Shown here: one piece after another, positions 6,501 through 7,040 of the stretch
Layout of the letters: the number at the start of each line of letters is the position of its first letter
Numbering within the stretch: the stretch's first letter is position 1
DNA from: Spirosoma sp.
Lineage (GTDB): Bacteria > Bacteroidota > Bacteroidia > Cytophagales > Spirosomataceae
Reading direction: 5' to 3'
Length of the DNA stretch: 7,040 nucleotides
Assembly (NCBI GenBank): GCA_025351545.1
Contig: JANXVQ010000476.1
Location: forward strand, 1 to 7,040
The notes under the pieces: model-generated
What the model was told of the DNA's origin: nothing
Databases searched by the model: none
The model's input: the letters and a program-made list of their open reading frames with translations, nothing else
Program-made: the position numbers and the translations under genes

Positions 6501-7040
6501 AACCAATGCATTTAACAGCAAATCGCCCAGTGAGGGTACTAAAACCGAAGAAGCATAAAATTTGGGATTGAACAGATCTGACTCAACGAACAAAAATGGT
6601 ACGCCAAAATATAACATCACGGCCCGTAACAAGAGAAAATAAGCAGCCAGCCAGACGAACCCTATTTCATATCTCCTTTTACGCTTCAAGCGCGTCATTA
6701 GTTGAAAAACATACAGACCCAGAAAAATCACGCCCAGCGTTGCCAGAATAACTGTATTGACTGGCGTAGAATGATTACGGTAAGCATCTACCTTTGGTGG
6801 AACCACCGAAAACAGGAAGGCTGATGTGTTATCATAAATGGACTGGAATGTACTTGATCGCTGATCCGAAACTGCCACAGGATCGAGCGCAAATAATTCA
6901 GGATTATAACCAGACTGTAAGTAGGTATTGCTGCTGTGATAATACCGATAAATATTAATGAGTGAGAATACATCAAGTGTATTAGCACCGTCAGCCACTT
7001 GCTGGTGACTAACAATGTACCTTTCCTTCTCAAAATCAAC
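3537..7040 (-). CDS. Large membrane sensor histidine kinase, NtrY-like core (5' end outside window)
   Basis: Senses a signal at the membrane and passes phosphate from ATP through a histidine to an unseen response regulator. The frame is open to the right edge, so the start is missing; the GTG at 6998 is internal, with 14 more in-frame codons before it and no ATG until residue 101. Numbering from that GTG codon, eight hydrophobic segments lie at about 79-100, 112-133, 155-176, 193-215, 239-262, 274-297, 299-316 and 329-349. A periplasmic region (350-623) follows, then segments at 624-649 and 660-685. A second periplasmic region of Cache-like appearance (686-826; LFDTQGRLY, GRLLGVLSIPYF) precedes the last segment, 827-851. 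Cytoplasmic parts are HAMP (about 852-905, with DEIG), the H-box AHEIKNPLTP (H926), N-box NLLINA (N1044, N1048), DNGAGIP (D1078), the FLPNFSTK F-box and GGSGLGLAIAKR. All catalytic motifs are intact. The WREMAKQVAHEIKNPLTPMK stretch is typical of the NtrY branch. No receiver domain is attached. Confidence 0.9.
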   Translation of the reverse strand, partial: VDFEKERYIVSHQQVADGANTLDVFSLINIYRYYHSSNTYLQSGYNPELFALDPVAVSDQRSSTFQSIYDNTSAFLFSVVPPKVDAYRNHSTPVNTVILATLGVIFLGLYVFQLMTRLKRKRRYEIGFVWLAAYFLLLRAVMLYFGVPFLFVESDLFNPKFYASSVLVPSLGDLLLNALVVATLAFYWVRYYYRSQTYIFLLHWPNWLKIVISLGCVVISYGVFTLCYIELNNIYEKSQFTLDITLNIRFSFLKIVCLLVFITVSSIYFLVTHLLASLFLRYNRINHVGLGMLLILAGTCISCGLWFILGWPVESVFLLNGIYFLIIYVSQSTKTLYTFRYKTSIYLFLGAFVCAVMTAYVVYNQEIKKQLIHEQEFASQLLAENDEFGEFLMSKAQESIRRDVEIGRVLQTDTLLVRERIQQRVKSLHLDKYFDKYDIEMFSFKANGRPLDISPNAISLTFLTNRYRKANYKTEYPGVYFVNEVGNKFVKQYLCFVAIRQLGSTSLAVRPKTGLTQDTLGYIVLDMRLRNERPKSVYPELLVDTKFIQSPDTQAYSYAFFSGTRAGSHSSGKAQHQLLYSTGSYNYDRKLDFSLLDNSAVFVDGASSNGYQHVAQRGQDGRIVVVSSAEYPFRNIFSNFSFLYLLLVLTVIVVILGYAVNYGLSQFSINYSTRIQILLNIAFFLPLLFVIVIIVNVISSNYIANQESTYISNTRNIAANFLTYLDEHLHAKKRSKASMEEELSKIARDADIDINLFDTQGRLYTSTRPLIYESGYLSKYINPEAFIHIIEDKENERLLNESLGGKQYRTAYAGIKSYDGRLLGVLSIPYFYARPELDRQIIEVIASALSIFTALFLFFLILSYFASHILTKPLRLLTQKIRKTNLERPNDPLHWQSDDEIGLLIREYNRMLVKLEESKQALAQTEKQSAWREMAKQVAHEIKNPLTPMKLTLQHLQRTFPNSTESAAGANDPARRIILRTFDSLLDQIDNLSDIATSFSEFAKMPLPKREEFEVTGVFNKTADLYADDKRISLYRQIANGPIIAIGDRQLIGRILTNLLINAIQSVPSGRKPIINLKLYTNTDAVQIEIHDNGAGIPEAIRSKVFLPNFSTKRGGSGLGLAIAKRGVEHAGGTIWFETTDDVGTSFFVSLPLAGAPGSLTGESVNY

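Noticed and set aside
6788..7039. Reverse open frame at the right edge
   Set aside because: It overlaps the kinase frame, which continues open to position 7040 with consistent topology; it is an alternative-frame shadow.
1..7040. tRNA, rRNA, CRISPR array, insertion sequence or riboswitch
   Set aside because: No cloverleaf, repeat-spacer pattern, transposase frame or recognisable riboswitch core was seen; nearly all the sequence is accounted for by the six genes and short gaps.

Overview
The window looks like chromosomal DNA from a member of the Bacteroidota, most likely the order Cytophagales (Spirosoma-like). That placement is an inference. It rests on the protein types, on the absence of Shine-Dalgarno sequences before every visible start, and on a possible Bacteroidota-type -7 box (TAnnTTTG) before one gene. 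No sequence search was possible.

Layout. Positions 1-1055 hold two forward genes. pssA encodes CDP-diacylglycerol-serine O-phosphatidyltransferase (membrane lipid synthesis) and purS encodes the small subunit of the multi-subunit FGAM synthetase (purine synthesis). A strong small hairpin lies just before pssA. Positions 1161-2168 hold a FabH-type 3-oxoacyl-ACP synthase III with an intact Cys-His-Asn triad. It converges on a small reverse-strand CoA-binding (YccU-like) protein gene at 2251-2622, and a perfect 16-bp inverted repeat sits between the two as a terminator. An AT-rich gap of about 270 bp follows. Then comes a forward HNH endonuclease gene with NUMOD4, HNH and helix-turn-helix parts (2893-3489), which resembles a free-standing homing endonuclease. 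The remainder (3537 to the right edge) is one very large reverse-strand gene for a membrane sensor histidine kinase with an NtrY-like catalytic core. Its reading frame stays open through position 7040, so its N-terminus lies outside the window.

How the genes relate. pssA and purS are co-directional and may be co-transcribed, although their pathways differ. FabH and PssA both serve lipid metabolism, but separate transcription seems likely because of the 105-bp gap. The HNH gene is the only accessory-looking element and sits between housekeeping-type genes. The kinase has no response regulator in the window. I see no tRNA, rRNA, CRISPR array, transposase or prophage module. The most interesting items are the elaborate membrane and periplasmic architecture of the kinase, the lone HNH/HTH gene behind its AT-rich leader, and the long hairpin that may belong to a dispersed repeat family.
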